This document shows, in pieces, positions 32,754 through 41,466 of a stretch of 64,000 nucleotides of DNA; position 1 is the stretch's first letter; every line of letters begins with the position of its first letter. The notes under the pieces are model-generated. The model saw only the letters and a list, made by a program, of their open reading frames with translations. It did not search any database and was not told the origin of the DNA. This stretch comes from Nocardia transvalensis NBRC 15921 (GTDB taxonomy: Bacteria; Actinomycetota; Actinomycetes; Mycobacteriales; Mycobacteriaceae): the NCBI RefSeq assembly GCF_000308875.1, contig NZ_BAGL01000066.1:1-64000 (forward strand), read 5' to 3'. A program made the position numbers and the translations under genes.

Positions 32754-35700
32754 GTGTCGGTCACCTGCCGTCCGGTGTCCTGGACCGGGCAGCTGCCCGA
32801 GACCGAACAGTGCCGGCAGCCGTCGTTGCGCATGGCGAGATAGCTGGGCCCGCGGGTGGCGCCGGCCGCCTGGTGGATGGCGTCGCGCCACTGCTCGACG
32901 CCCTCCGCGTCCAGCGCGCCCTGAAGGCGCTGGGCGGCACCCTCTTTCGCGCTCGGCTTGGCGACGTAGACCAGGCGCGCGCCGCCGGGCTCGGCATCGG
33001 GCGAGCCGTCGTCGAGCGCGCCGGCGGCGGCTGCCACCTGATAGGTCGCCAGCTGGGCGTGGTCCTGCGCGGCCTGTTTGGAGATCGGCGTCTTCCCGGT
33101 CTTGACGTCCACGATCACGAAGCGCCCGAAGGCATCTCGCTCGACCCGGTCGACGCGACCGCGGATCCGCACCGCGTACTCGTCCGGCCCGCGGGCGGGC
33201 AGCACGCAGTCGACGGGCACCTCGACGCCCATCTGGGTGAGTTCGGCGCGGGTGTTGTGCAGCCAGGCCAGGAACGTGTCCAGCATCGTTTCGGTGCGCC
33301 GCAGATCCTGCCGGGAATGCCAGCTGGTCGGGCCCGTATCGGCCGCGGTCGGGTCGACGGCCTTCCACGCCCGCGCCAGCGCCTGCTTGACCTGCGCCTC
33401 CGATACCTGACCGGCCAGCGCCTGCACCAGCGTGTGCACCAGGTTGCCCTTGACCGCGTACGGGTTGTCGCCGTCGTTGCCGCCGTGGCGTTCCAGCGCC
33501 CAGCGCAGCGGGCAGGTCTGCAGCAGTTCGACCGTGGACGGGGACAGCGCGACCGGGCCCTCCGCCTCGCCCCACAGCGGCAGCTGCGAGCTGAGTTCGG
33601 CAGTGCCGTACCAGTCGTCGGGGTGCGCCCCGCGCACACCCGCGCGCGCCAGCCGAGCCAGCTCCCGGGCCGCGCGCTCCCGCCGCCCCGGCTGTTCCTC
33701 CACATCGCAGACCACACCGCGCAATTCGGCGATCAGCGCCTGCATGACCAGGGCGCGGCCGGGATCGATCGGCGGCGGGATGCGGCCGGGATCGCCCGGA
33801 TCGGCGGTCTCGTCGAGTTCAGCGAGAAATCGCGACGGCACCAGATCCCGGTCGCCGCTGACCGATTCGACCGCCGTCACCAGCAGGGAGCGGCGGGCGC
33901 GGCTGCACGCGAGCAGCAGCAGCCGCCTTTCCTCCGCCAGGATCGGCGCGGCGCGGCTCACCCGCTCGCCGGAATCGACCACGCCCGCAACGAGATCCAC
34001 CATGTCCTCGACGCCGAGCAGGGTGCCGCGCGGACGCAGGTTGGGCCAGATCCCCTCCTGCACCCCGGCGACGGCGACCACATCCCATTCGCGACCCGCC
34101 GCGGCGTGCGCGCTCACGATGGCGACGGCGTCGTTCCGATCGGTCAGGGGCGCGGAATCCTGCGGGATCTCCTGCATTTCCAGGTATTCCACGAATCCCT
34201 CGACGGAGGCGCGCGGGAGCCGGTCCACGAAGGCGGCCGCCGCGTCGAACACACCCACCGCGGCGTCCAGATCCCGGTCGGCCTGCATGCCGACGGCCCC
34301 GCCCCGCTCCGACTGCCCCACCCAGCGCCGCTCCAGATTCGACGCGGTCCACAACCCCCACAGCACATCCTCGACCCCCGCCCCGCGCTGCGCCGCCCGC
34401 CGCGCCCGCCCCACCGCCTTCAGCACCCGCCGCAGGGGCGCGGCCTCCACCTCGGTCAGCCGATCCAGAATGGTGAAATCCCCCACCCCGGTGATCAGGT
34501 CCCGCAAGACCTCCGCCGACGACTTGTCCAGCTCCGCCGAGTACACGGAATCGACTGCCTCCCAGGCGAAGTCGTCGTCCACGGCACTCCCGCGCCGCAC
34601 CGCCGCAGGCCCCTCGGATTCGGCCTTCCCCTCCGACCCTGCTCGGAGGCCCTCGTCCGCCCCACGATCCTCGCTGCCCTGCGCCTGGCCCGGTTCCGCG
34701 TCTCCCCCGGCCGCCTCCCACGGGTCGTCGGCGGGCCGGGGCTTGCCGCGTTCGAGGATGGTGCGGCGGACGCCGCGGCGGAGGCGGCGCAGGGCGATCT
34801 GGTCGGCGCCGCCGAGGGGGCCGGACAAGAGGTCGAGGGCGTCGTCCTCGGTGAACAGGTCGGGGCGGGGGCGGTCGGCGGCGAGCAGGGCGCGCAGTGA
34901 CAGGAGCATCCACGCGGCGCCGCGACGGCGGGCCAGCGGGACGTCCGGCTTCGGTTGCAGGACAGGCACTCCCGCCGCGAGCAGGGCGCGCCGCAGCGGG
35001 GCGAGCGAGAGCGGAACCGAACGCACGATCACCGCCATCCGCGACCACGGCACGCCGTCGGTGAGGTGCGCGCGGCGCAGGTGGTCGGCGATCAGCGCCG
35101 CCTCCTTCGCCGGTGTGGTCAGCACCCGCACTCGCACATCTCCCGGATGGTCGCTATCGGATTCCTCGGTAGCCGTGGCGTTCTCACGACCGTCGAACCG
35201 ATGCGGGGCGCTCCCCGGCAATCGCGCGGAGATGCGGGCCACGGCCTCGTGCACCGCCCTCGCACCGCGGCGGTCGACGCCCAGCACGATGCGCCGCTCG
35301 GCCGCGGTCTCCAGATCGGCGACGAACCGGGCGTCCGCGCCGCGGAAGGTGAAGACGGACTGATCCGGATCACCGGCCACCACCGTCGTCGCCGCGCCCG
35401 CGCCGATGGCCCGAACCAGTTGCGCCGCCAGCGGATCCAGATGTTGCGCGTCGTCGACGAGCAGGCAGCGGATGCGATCGCGCTCCTCGGCCAGCAGGTC
35501 CGGATCCAGGGCGAGCGCGTCCAGCGCCGCGCCGACCAGTTCCGCCGCGTCCAGGGCGGGCGCGCTCGCCTCGGGCGCCTCCACGCCGACCGACCAGCGC
35601 AGCAGCATCGACTGTTCGTAGCGCTCCGCGAAACGGCCCGCCGCCACCCATTCCGGGCGGTCCTGGCTCTGCCCGAGGTCGATCAGATCCTCCGGCCCGA

Positions 35701-36289
35701 GGCCGCGCTCGGTGGCGCGCAACATCAGATCGCGCAATTGCTCGGCGAACCCGACGGTCCCCAGCGCCGGTTGCAGCCGCTGCGGCCACCACTCGGTATC
35801 GCCGCCGTAGCCCTCCTGAATATCGGCCAGCTCGCCGCGCAGCATCTCGCGCAGCACCACGTCCTGTTCGGCGCCGGTGAGCAGCCGGGGCGGCGGATTG
35901 CCGTGCGCGGCGGCGTGGCGGCGCACGATGGCGAAGGCGTAGGAGTGCACCGTGCGCACCAGCGGCTCCCGCGTCGCGCCCGGCACGCCGCCGAACCGGT
36001 CGGCCAACCGCCGGGTGACGGCATTGCGCACATGCAGCGCCGCCTGTTTCGAATGAGTGAGCACCAGCACCGATTCCGGATCGGCGCCGCCGGAGATCCG
36101 GTCGGCCGCGATATCGGTGAGCAGCGCCGTCTTACCCGTCCCCGGGCCGCCGAGTACCTGCCACGGCCGCCATCCGGCCTCCGCGGCAACACCGGTGAAC
36201 AGCGGTCGGACCTCGGCGCCCCATTCTCGCGCCCGGGTGGCCGGCTCGCCGCGACGCACCAATCGCACCGAGTTATCCGATCGCATCAC
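32750..36289 (-). CDS. adnA: AdnA subunit of the AdnAB helicase-nuclease
   Basis: A 1179-residue UvrD-like protein. Motif I is LGGPGTGKTALL (residues 46-57), the motif II region is CLLVDDAQHLDP, and motif III is VVAGDPDQSVFTFRGAD. The C-terminal nuclease carries VIVDVKTGKTP and ends with CRHCSVSGSCP, which with an earlier CPLRW can form a four-cysteine iron-sulfur cluster as in AddB-type nucleases. AdnAB processes DNA ends for recombination. A Glu/Gly-rich linker near 525-570 is probably disordered. The start is GTG-ATG, without a clear ribosome binding site. Stop overlaps the adnB ATG. Confidence 0.94.
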   Translation of the reverse strand: MMRSDNSVRLVRRGEPATRAREWGAEVRPLFTGVAAEAGWRPWQVLGGPGTGKTALLTDIAADRISGGADPESVLVLTHSKQAALHVRNAVTRRLADRFGGVPGATREPLVRTVHSYAFAIVRRHAAAHGNPPPRLLTGAEQDVVLREMLRGELADIQEGYGGDTEWWPQRLQPALGTVGFAEQLRDLMLRATERGLGPEDLIDLGQSQDRPEWVAAGRFAERYEQSMLLRWSVGVEAPEASAPALDAAELVGAALDALALDPDLLAEERDRIRCLLVDDAQHLDPLAAQLVRAIGAGAATTVVAGDPDQSVFTFRGADARFVADLETAAERRIVLGVDRRGARAVHEAVARISARLPGSAPHRFDGRENATATEESDSDHPGDVRVRVLTTPAKEAALIADHLRRAHLTDGVPWSRMAVIVRSVPLSLAPLRRALLAAGVPVLQPKPDVPLARRRGAAWMLLSLRALLAADRPRPDLFTEDDALDLLSGPLGGADQIALRRLRRGVRRTILERGKPRPADDPWEAAGGDAEPGQAQGSEDRGADEGLRAGSEGKAESEGPAAVRRGSAVDDDFAWEAVDSVYSAELDKSSAEVLRDLITGVGDFTILDRLTEVEAAPLRRVLKAVGRARRAAQRGAGVEDVLWGLWTASNLERRWVGQSERGGAVGMQADRDLDAAVGVFDAAAAFVDRLPRASVEGFVEYLEMQEIPQDSAPLTDRNDAVAIVSAHAAAGREWDVVAVAGVQEGIWPNLRPRGTLLGVEDMVDLVAGVVDSGERVSRAAPILAEERRLLLLACSRARRSLLVTAVESVSGDRDLVPSRFLAELDETADPGDPGRIPPPIDPGRALVMQALIAELRGVVCDVEEQPGRRERAARELARLARAGVRGAHPDDWYGTAELSSQLPLWGEAEGPVALSPSTVELLQTCPLRWALERHGGNDGDNPYAVKGNLVHTLVQALAGQVSEAQVKQALARAWKAVDPTAADTGPTSWHSRQDLRRTETMLDTFLAWLHNTRAELTQMGVEVPVDCVLPARGPDEYAVRIRGRVDRVERDAFGRFVIVDVKTGKTPISKQAAQDHAQLATYQVAAAAGALDDGSPDAEPGGARLVYVAKPSAKEGAAQRLQGALDAEGVEQWRDAIHQAAGATRGPSYLAMRNDGCRHCSVSGSCPVQDTGRQVTDT

Positions 36290-36448
36290 AGCCGCTATTT
36301 CAACAGACGCCCCCGACAGAAATTGCGCCCCGGCAGCAAACTGTGCCGCTCATATCGGACGTATCCGGCCCGTGATAGGGATCCCGCCCGACCGTTATCG
36401 GCGACACACCGAATTTCTACGAAACACCGCGGGCCGTCCACCGGGCTT

Positions 36449-36468
36449 ATTCGAACATATTGTCGAAT
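36449..36468. promoter_or_regulatory. Candidate operator in the adnA-phoU divergent region
   Basis: Arms ATTCGA and TCGAAT flank an 8-bp AT-rich spacer. It lies 96 bp before the phoU ATG and 160 bp before adnA. TAGGGT at 36547-36552, 11 bp before the phoU start, may be a -10 box. The remaining ~270 bp between the genes show nothing else. Confidence 0.35.
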
Positions 36469-36563
36469 TACCGCAGCGCCTCCCACCGCACACCGGACAA
36501 CCGGACGGGTCGCCGCGGCCACGCGGCCTCGCAACCACGGCCGGATTAGGGTTGGATCGAGAT

Positions 36564-37226
36564 ATGCGCGCCCTCTACCACGAGAACCTGCGGCAGCTCA
36601 CCGAGCTGCTCCACGCCATGTGCCTGCGGGACCGGGCCGCCGTCGAGGCCGCGACGGATGCCGTGGTGAACGCGAATATCGAACAGGCCGAGGCCGCGAT
36701 CGATATCGCCGCCGAGGTGGAGACCATGCAGCAGTCGGCCGAACAGGAGGCGATACGGCTGCTCGCGCTGCAATCGCCGGTGGCCGGTGAGCTGCGGCAG
36801 GTCGTGACCGCCATCCAGCTGACCGGAAATCTGCAGCGCATGGGCGCCCTCGCCGGTCACATCGCGACCAGTGCGCGCCGCCGCCACCCCGGTCAGGCGA
36901 TCGTGGATTCGGTGCGGCCGCTCGTCGCCCGCATGGGCTCGACCGCGGCGGATATCGCCACCAGCGCCGCCGACGTCCTCGATTCCGGCGACCCCGCCGC
37001 CGCGGCCACCCTCGACAGCCAGGACGACGCCATGGACCGGCTGCACGAACGGCTGCTGGCCACCGTCCTGGACCACGAGTGGGACGCGGGCATCACCACC
37101 GCGGTCGACGTCACCCTGCTCGGCCGCTACTACGAACGCTTCGCCGACAACGCGGTCGAGGTCGGCCGCCGCACCATCTTCCTGGCCACGGGCGAGACCG
37201 CCGAGAACTGGACCCCCGACCTCTAG
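36564..37226 (+). CDS. PhoU-family phosphate signalling protein
   Basis: A 220-residue all-helical protein with two PhoU three-helix repeats. The metal-binding acidic motifs EQEAIRLLALQSPVAGELRQVV-like in the first half and LLGRYYERFADNAVEVGRR in the second are the family hallmark. PhoU links the Pst phosphate importer to the PhoR/SenX3 histidine kinase and represses the phosphate response. No pst gene is adjacent. The ATG at 36564 matches the usual start MRxxYHExL; the longer frame is intergenic. Confidence 0.92.
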   Translation: MRALYHENLRQLTELLHAMCLRDRAAVEAATDAVVNANIEQAEAAIDIAAEVETMQQSAEQEAIRLLALQSPVAGELRQVVTAIQLTGNLQRMGALAGHIATSARRRHPGQAIVDSVRPLVARMGSTAADIATSAADVLDSGDPAAAATLDSQDDAMDRLHERLLATVLDHEWDAGITTAVDVTLLGRYYERFADNAVEVGRRTIFLATGETAENWTPDL

Positions 37227-37295
37227 TTGGCGCAGTCGGCGTAGCCGTCCTCAGTCCGCGCACGGCCGGAGCGAAGGCGGAGGTACGCCTAAGCC

Positions 37296-37499
37296 TCAGC
37301 CCGTCCAGGCCCGGGTCACCCGGCCGTCGCGCACCTCGAAGTTCAGCCTGTCCGCGCGGTACTCCAGGGTGATGATCGCCCCCGGCGGCAACGACCGCAC
37401 CGTCTGCCAGCCGCGTTCCCGCGCCCGCCGCTCGGCCTCCGCCGCGGCGAGGCCGACATACGCGGCCGGATCATCCTGGGACTGCGGAACCGATGCCAT
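37296..37499 (-). CDS. Small protein of the peptidase inhibitor I78 family
   Basis: A 67-residue protein without signal peptide. The stretch GWQTVRSLPPGAIITLEYRADRLN followed by VRDGRVTRAWTG matches the I78 inhibitor fold (a potato-inhibitor-I-like small domain), in which the loop around the LPPG region precedes the reactive site. Members may inhibit serine proteases, but bacterial cytosolic ones are uncharacterised. It ends convergently with phoU after 69 bp. The call rests on motif recognition only. Confidence 0.7.
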   Translation of the reverse strand: MASVPQSQDDPAAYVGLAAAEAERRARERGWQTVRSLPPGAIITLEYRADRLNFEVRDGRVTRAWTG

Positions 37500-37524
37500 G
37501 CGACCACGCTAGCCCCCGCCTACG

Positions 37525-37580
37525 GCGAGGGCATGGAGGAACAGCCGGGCATGTGGAGGACAGCGAGGGCATGGAGGAAC
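37525..37580 (+). repeat. Short direct repeats upstream of the LipV-like gene
   Basis: An exact 18-bp repeat GCGAGGGCATGGAGGAAC occurs at 37525-37542 and 37563-37580. Degenerate GGGCATGTG copies continue to ~37630. The units contain GGAGGA, so they resemble ribosome binding sites, but no ORF follows them. Confidence 0.7.
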
Positions 37581-37658
37581 GGCCGGGACATGTAAGAAGG
37601 CGGGGCATGTGTCCGAACGGGACGGGCATGTGTCGGGGCGACCCGGCACAATGGTCGC

Positions 37659-38417
37659 GTGTTCGAACTCCATGTCCATCGCTATGGTCCGGCCGACGGT
37701 CCGCTCGTCCTCGCGCTGCACGGGCTCACCGGGCACGGGCGCCGCTGGGAGGCGCTCGCCGACCAGCTGCCCGAGGTCCGGATCGTGGCGCCCGATCTGC
37801 GCGGGCACGGGCGGTCCCCGGCGCTGCCGCCGTGGACGTTCGAGGACGTGGTGGAGGATGTGGCCGGTCTGCTGGACGGCGCACCGGCGGTCGTGGCCGG
37901 GCACTCGTTCGGCGGCGCGGTCGGAATCCATCTCGCACAACGGTATCCGGAGCTGGTCCGGGGCCTGGTCCTGCTGGATCCGGCGATCGGGCTGCACCCC
38001 GGCATGATGCTCGACATCGCCGAGAGCATGCTGGCCGCGCCCGACTACCCGGACCGCGAGGCCGCCCGCCTGGACAAGCTGGAGACGGCGTGGGCCGACG
38101 TCTCCCCCGAACTGCTCGAGGCCGAACTCGACGAGCACCTGGTTCCCACCGCATCGGGCCGGGCCGGCTGGCGCATGAATCTGCCCGCCATCGTCTCGTA
38201 TTGGGGCCAGCTCGCCCGCCCCGCCGTCCTGCCGCCCGCCGACCTGCCGACCGTCCTGGTCCAAGCGATGAAGTCGCCGTTCGTCACACCCGAATTCCGC
38301 ACTGCGCTCACCGCCCACCTGGGCGACCGCCTGACCGTCCACGAATTCGACTGCGACCACATGGTGGCCCAGGCCCGCCCGGCCGAGACGGCCGCCGTCC
38401 TGCGCGCGGCGCTCTGA
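37659..38417 (+). CDS. Alpha/beta-hydrolase (LipV-like esterase/lipase)
   Basis: A 252-residue soluble alpha/beta-hydrolase. It shows LHGLTGHGRRWEALA (oxyanion HG), DLRGHGRSP, nucleophile elbow AGHSFGGA (Ser83) and a C-terminal CDHMVAQARP with the catalytic His. It holds the position of lipV (Rv3203) next to the alkyltransferase-like gene, which it precedes by 1 bp. Substrate probably a short or medium acyl ester. The GTG start lacks a strong ribosome binding site. Confidence 0.88.
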   Translation: MFELHVHRYGPADGPLVLALHGLTGHGRRWEALADQLPEVRIVAPDLRGHGRSPALPPWTFEDVVEDVAGLLDGAPAVVAGHSFGGAVGIHLAQRYPELVRGLVLLDPAIGLHPGMMLDIAESMLAAPDYPDREAARLDKLETAWADVSPELLEAELDEHLVPTASGRAGWRMNLPAIVSYWGQLARPAVLPPADLPTVLVQAMKSPFVTPEFRTALTAHLGDRLTVHEFDCDHMVAQARPAETAAVLRAAL

Positions 38418-38418
38418 C

Positions 38419-38715
38419 ATGCCCACCACCGACGCCGAGATCGAGCGGGTCCGCGACCTGGTCGCCGCGATCCCGCCGGGCCGGGTCGCCACCTACGGCG
38501 ATATCGCCGCGGCGGCCGGGCTGTCGACGCCGCGCACGGTCGGCTGGATCATGCGCACCGACGCCGCCGACCTCCCCTGGCACCGGGTCCTGCGCGCGAA
38601 CGGCACCCCGGCCCCGCACCTGGCACACCGCCAGCTCCGGCAGCTGGCCGAGGAGGGCTGTCCGGTCCGCGGCGACCGGGTCGACCTCGCGGCCGCCCGG
38701 CACCGCTTCGAATAA
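38419..38715 (+). CDS. Alkyltransferase-like protein (MGMT family, ATL)
   Basis: A 98-residue MGMT-fold DNA-binding protein. It retains the nucleotide-flipping Tyr (ATYGDIA, Tyr26) and the Arg finger (TPRTVG, Arg39). The reactive site is PWHRV with Trp54 in place of the alkyl-accepting Cys of PCHRV. Proteins with this change cannot repair O6-alkylguanine themselves; they bind it and flag it for nucleotide excision repair. The gene corresponds to Rv3204 and follows the hydrolase gene directly, so both are in one operon. Confidence 0.92.
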   Translation: MPTTDAEIERVRDLVAAIPPGRVATYGDIAAAAGLSTPRTVGWIMRTDAADLPWHRVLRANGTPAPHLAHRQLRQLAEEGCPVRGDRVDLAAARHRFE

Positions 38716-38796
38716 TCCGGCGGCACAAGCCGAGCGAACCGGCCGACCGCACCGAAAATGCGCCGCCGGTGCCGGTCCGGAGGCTACCGTGGAATC

Positions 38797-39543
38797 ATGT
38801 CCACCCGTCTGGCGTGCGTGGTGTTCGACGCGGTCCGGCCGCGGGCCGTGGCCCGGTTCTGGGCCGAGTTGCTGGGCTGGGAGGTGGTCCTCGACCGTCC
38901 CGGCAAAGTCGACGTGGCCGCGACCGATCCGGACGCGCACGACGTCGCACTCACCTTCCTGGAGACGCCCCAGCCCAAGTCGGGCAAGAACGGCATCCAT
39001 CTCGACCTGGCCACCCGATCGCTGGATCATCAACGCGTGCAAGTGGATCGAGCACTGTCGCTGGGCGCGCGGCACATCGATATCGGGCAGGGCGACGTAC
39101 CGTGGACCGTCCTCGCCGACCCCGAGGGCAACGAGTTCTGCGTGCTGGAGCCGCGCGAGCAGTACGTCGACACGGGCGCGATCGCCGCGATCGTGATCGA
39201 CACGCGCGACCCGGCCCGGCTCGCCCGGTTCTGGTCGACGGCCTCGGGCTGGCCGGTGACCCACGACGACCACCGCTTCGCCGGCATCCGCTCGGTCACC
39301 GAACAGGGACCGTGGCTCGAGTTCCTGCGCACCCCCGGCGGCGGGCAGGTCCCCGGCAGCCGGCGATTACACCTGGACCTGATCCGGTTCCCCTCCGACG
39401 ACCCCGACGAGGAGGTCGCCCGGCTGCGCGCCGCCGGTGCGACTCCGGTGCGGCCCAACGCCTCTCGCACGGGCGGGCCGCCGCCCATCATGGCCGATCC
39501 GGAGACCTACGAGTTCTGTGTGCTGCCACCGCACGACGAATAG
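38797..39543 (+). CDS. VOC (glyoxalase/bleomycin-resistance fold) family protein
   Basis: A 248-residue protein with two VOC modules. The first (about 5-115) shows VVFDAVRPRAVARFWAELLGWEV and ends with LADPEGNEFCVLEP; the second repeats this as VIDTRDPARLARFWSTASGWPV and MADPETYEFCVLPP. The repeat of the FWxxxxGW and DPExxEFCVL motifs is clear. Metal ligands are partly kept. Reaction unknown. The ATG at 38797 follows GGTCCGGAGG; the longer frame adds 13 unlikely residues. Confidence 0.85.
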   Translation: MSTRLACVVFDAVRPRAVARFWAELLGWEVVLDRPGKVDVAATDPDAHDVALTFLETPQPKSGKNGIHLDLATRSLDHQRVQVDRALSLGARHIDIGQGDVPWTVLADPEGNEFCVLEPREQYVDTGAIAAIVIDTRDPARLARFWSTASGWPVTHDDHRFAGIRSVTEQGPWLEFLRTPGGGQVPGSRRLHLDLIRFPSDDPDEEVARLRAAGATPVRPNASRTGGPPPIMADPETYEFCVLPPHDE

Positions 39544-39601
39544 CCTCACCGGCGGCCGTCACCGCATGGTGAGCGCGACCCGACGAACTACGATCGGCAC
39601 C

Positions 39602-39631
39602 ATGACCGACCTACCGGGCAGCGGCTCGTGA
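39602..39631 (+). CDS. Nine-codon leader ORF overlapping the mobA-moeA start
   Basis: ATG at 39602 opens a 9-codon frame (MTDLPGSGS) whose TGA overlaps the GTG start of the next gene. TACGAT (39589-39594) ends 7 bp before the ATG, the spacing of a leaderless transcript. If used, ribosomes would load on the short ORF and reinitiate at the GTG. No direct evidence for its translation. Confidence 0.35.
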   Translation: MTDLPGSGS

Positions 39632-41364
39632 CCGACGCCGACGCGATCGTGCTGGCGGGCGGCCGCGCCACCCGGATGGGCGGGGTGGACAAGCCCGCGA
39701 TCGTGGTCGGCGGCCGCTCGATGCTGGACGCCGCCCTGACCGCGGTCGCCGCGTGCGCCCGCACGGTCGTGGTCGGCCCGCACCGCCCCGAACTCGCCCC
39801 GGAGGTGCGGCAGGCGCAGGAGATTCCGGCCGGATCGGGCCCGGTCGCGGCCATCGCCGCCGGACTGCGGTCGCTGGAGGAGTGCGATTTCCCCGCCGGT
39901 CTGGTGGTCGTCCTGGCCGCCGATATGCCGTTCCTGACCACCGCCGCGATCGACGACCTGCTCCGCCACGCCGCCACCTCCGATGCCGACGCGGTCTTCG
40001 CGGCCGACGAATCGGGGCGGCCGCAGTATCTGGTCGGGGTGTGGCGGCGCGGGGCGCTGCTGGCCGGCCTCAACCAGCTGGACTCGGTGATGAACCAGCC
40101 GATGAAGGCGCTGGTCCCGGTCGACACCCTGATGGTGCCGCTGCCCGGCGTGGCCGATTGCGATACTCCCGACGACGTCCGGCGGGCCCGCGCGCACGCC
40201 GCGCCGCTGACTCTCGACGAGGCGCGAACAGTGGTGCGCCACAATCTATCCCGTCTCCCGGTCCGGCAGGCGGCCCTGCCCGCGGCGCGCGGCGGGGTCC
40301 TGGCGGCCCCGCTCACCGCCGCCGAGGCGCTGCCCCGGTTCGACGTATCGGCGATGGACGGCTACGCGGCGTCCGGGGACGGCCCCTGGCAGCTGCGGCA
40401 CGATGTCGGATTCGCGGGTGGTCAGCGCCCGGTCGGCCTGCTGCCCGGCGAGGCCGTCCGCATCGCCACCGGTGCGCACGTCCCCGAGGGCACCACGACG
40501 GTCGTCCGCGACGAGTTCGTCGCCGCCGGAGCGGACGGCGTGCTGCGGCGGATTCCGGACACTCCGATCCGCGACGACGTGCGCCGCCGCGGCGAGGACT
40601 GGCAGCCCGGGGATGTCGTCGCGCCCGCGGGCACCCCGGTGTCGGCGGCGCTGCTGTCGGTGGCGGCCGCCGCCGAGGTGACCACGGCCGCCGTGCGCGG
40701 TCCGGTGCGGGCGCGCATCGTCATGACCGGCGACGAGATCCGCAGCGAGGGCCCGCTGCACACCGGCCAGACCCGCGACTCGATCGGGCCGGTGCTGCCG
40801 GATCTGCTGGCGTGGTGCGGGATTCACGCCTCGGACCGCGTCCACCTGCGCGACACCCCGAACGGTTTCGACGAGGTCCTCGCGGCCGCCGCCGACTGCG
40901 ATCTCCTGGTGGTGGTCGGCGCGACGGGCGGCGGGGCCGCCGACCAGCTCCGCGACGCCCTCGACCGCACCGCCGCCCGAATCCTGGTGCACCGGTTGCG
41001 CATGCGCCCCGGCGGCTCCACCGTTATTGCCGAAACCAGCAGCAACACAACGGTTCTCGGCCTCCCCGGCAACCCCTTCGCCGCGGTCGCCACCCTGCTG
41101 GCGCTGGCCCCCGCCATCGTCGACGGCCACACCGGCCGCCTCCCCGCCCGTCCCACGCTCGGCCCCCTCCGCAACGCCGCCGAGATCTCCGGCCCGGCGC
41201 CGCGCCTAGTCCCCGCCCGCGCCCACCCCGACGGCGGCTGGCACGGCGACCTCCACATCCGCACCGCCCACCTGGCCGGCCTCCTCAACCGCGACGGCCT
41301 GGTCATCGTCCCGCCCGACGCCCCCGACGGCACCCAGGTCGAATTTCTCCCGCTGCCCAGCTGA
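39628..41364 (+). CDS. MobA-MoeA fusion protein for molybdenum cofactor synthesis
   Basis: A 578-residue fusion. Residues 1-~190 are a MobA nucleotidyltransferase (LAGGRATRMGGVDKP, AADMPFLT, PLPGVADCDTPDD), which adds GMP or CMP to molybdopterin. Residues ~195-578 are MoeA molybdenum transferase (FDVSAMDGYA, IATGAHVPEG, VMTGDEI, LLVVVGATGGGA, LGLPGNPFAAV). The two reactions are adjacent steps of the pathway, so fusion makes sense. The narGHJI operon ~10 kb away encodes a user of the cofactor. The GTG start has no own ribosome binding site, consistent with coupling to the 9-codon ORF. Confidence 0.9.
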   Translation: MTDADAIVLAGGRATRMGGVDKPAIVVGGRSMLDAALTAVAACARTVVVGPHRPELAPEVRQAQEIPAGSGPVAAIAAGLRSLEECDFPAGLVVVLAADMPFLTTAAIDDLLRHAATSDADAVFAADESGRPQYLVGVWRRGALLAGLNQLDSVMNQPMKALVPVDTLMVPLPGVADCDTPDDVRRARAHAAPLTLDEARTVVRHNLSRLPVRQAALPAARGGVLAAPLTAAEALPRFDVSAMDGYAASGDGPWQLRHDVGFAGGQRPVGLLPGEAVRIATGAHVPEGTTTVVRDEFVAAGADGVLRRIPDTPIRDDVRRRGEDWQPGDVVAPAGTPVSAALLSVAAAAEVTTAAVRGPVRARIVMTGDEIRSEGPLHTGQTRDSIGPVLPDLLAWCGIHASDRVHLRDTPNGFDEVLAAAADCDLLVVVGATGGGAADQLRDALDRTAARILVHRLRMRPGGSTVIAETSSNTTVLGLPGNPFAAVATLLALAPAIVDGHTGRLPARPTLGPLRNAAEISGPAPRLVPARAHPDGGWHGDLHIRTAHLAGLLNRDGLVIVPPDAPDGTQVEFLPLPS

Positions 41365-41437
41365 ACGGGCAAGGTGGCGTTCTCCGTTCTCCTCGCTGAG
41401 CCGAGGGGGTTGCGCACGGTGCCCGGGGTCGGCAGTC

Positions 41438-41451
41438 TAGAACGCGTTCTA
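41438..41451. promoter_or_regulatory. KstR-type operator upstream of the epoxide-hydrolase-like gene
   Basis: TAGAACGCGTTCTA is a perfect 14-bp palindrome and fits the KstR pattern TnnAACnnGTTnnA. It lies 15 bp before the ATG, just upstream of the AGGAGG ribosome binding site, where a bound TetR-type repressor would block transcription. Confidence 0.65.
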
Positions 41452-41466
41452 ATTCTAGGAGGACGC

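Noticed and set aside
28857..33575. 1572-residue AdnB frame
   Set aside because: The extra N-terminal 274 residues are an out-of-frame reading of adnA. The true ATG overlaps the adnA stop at 32753.
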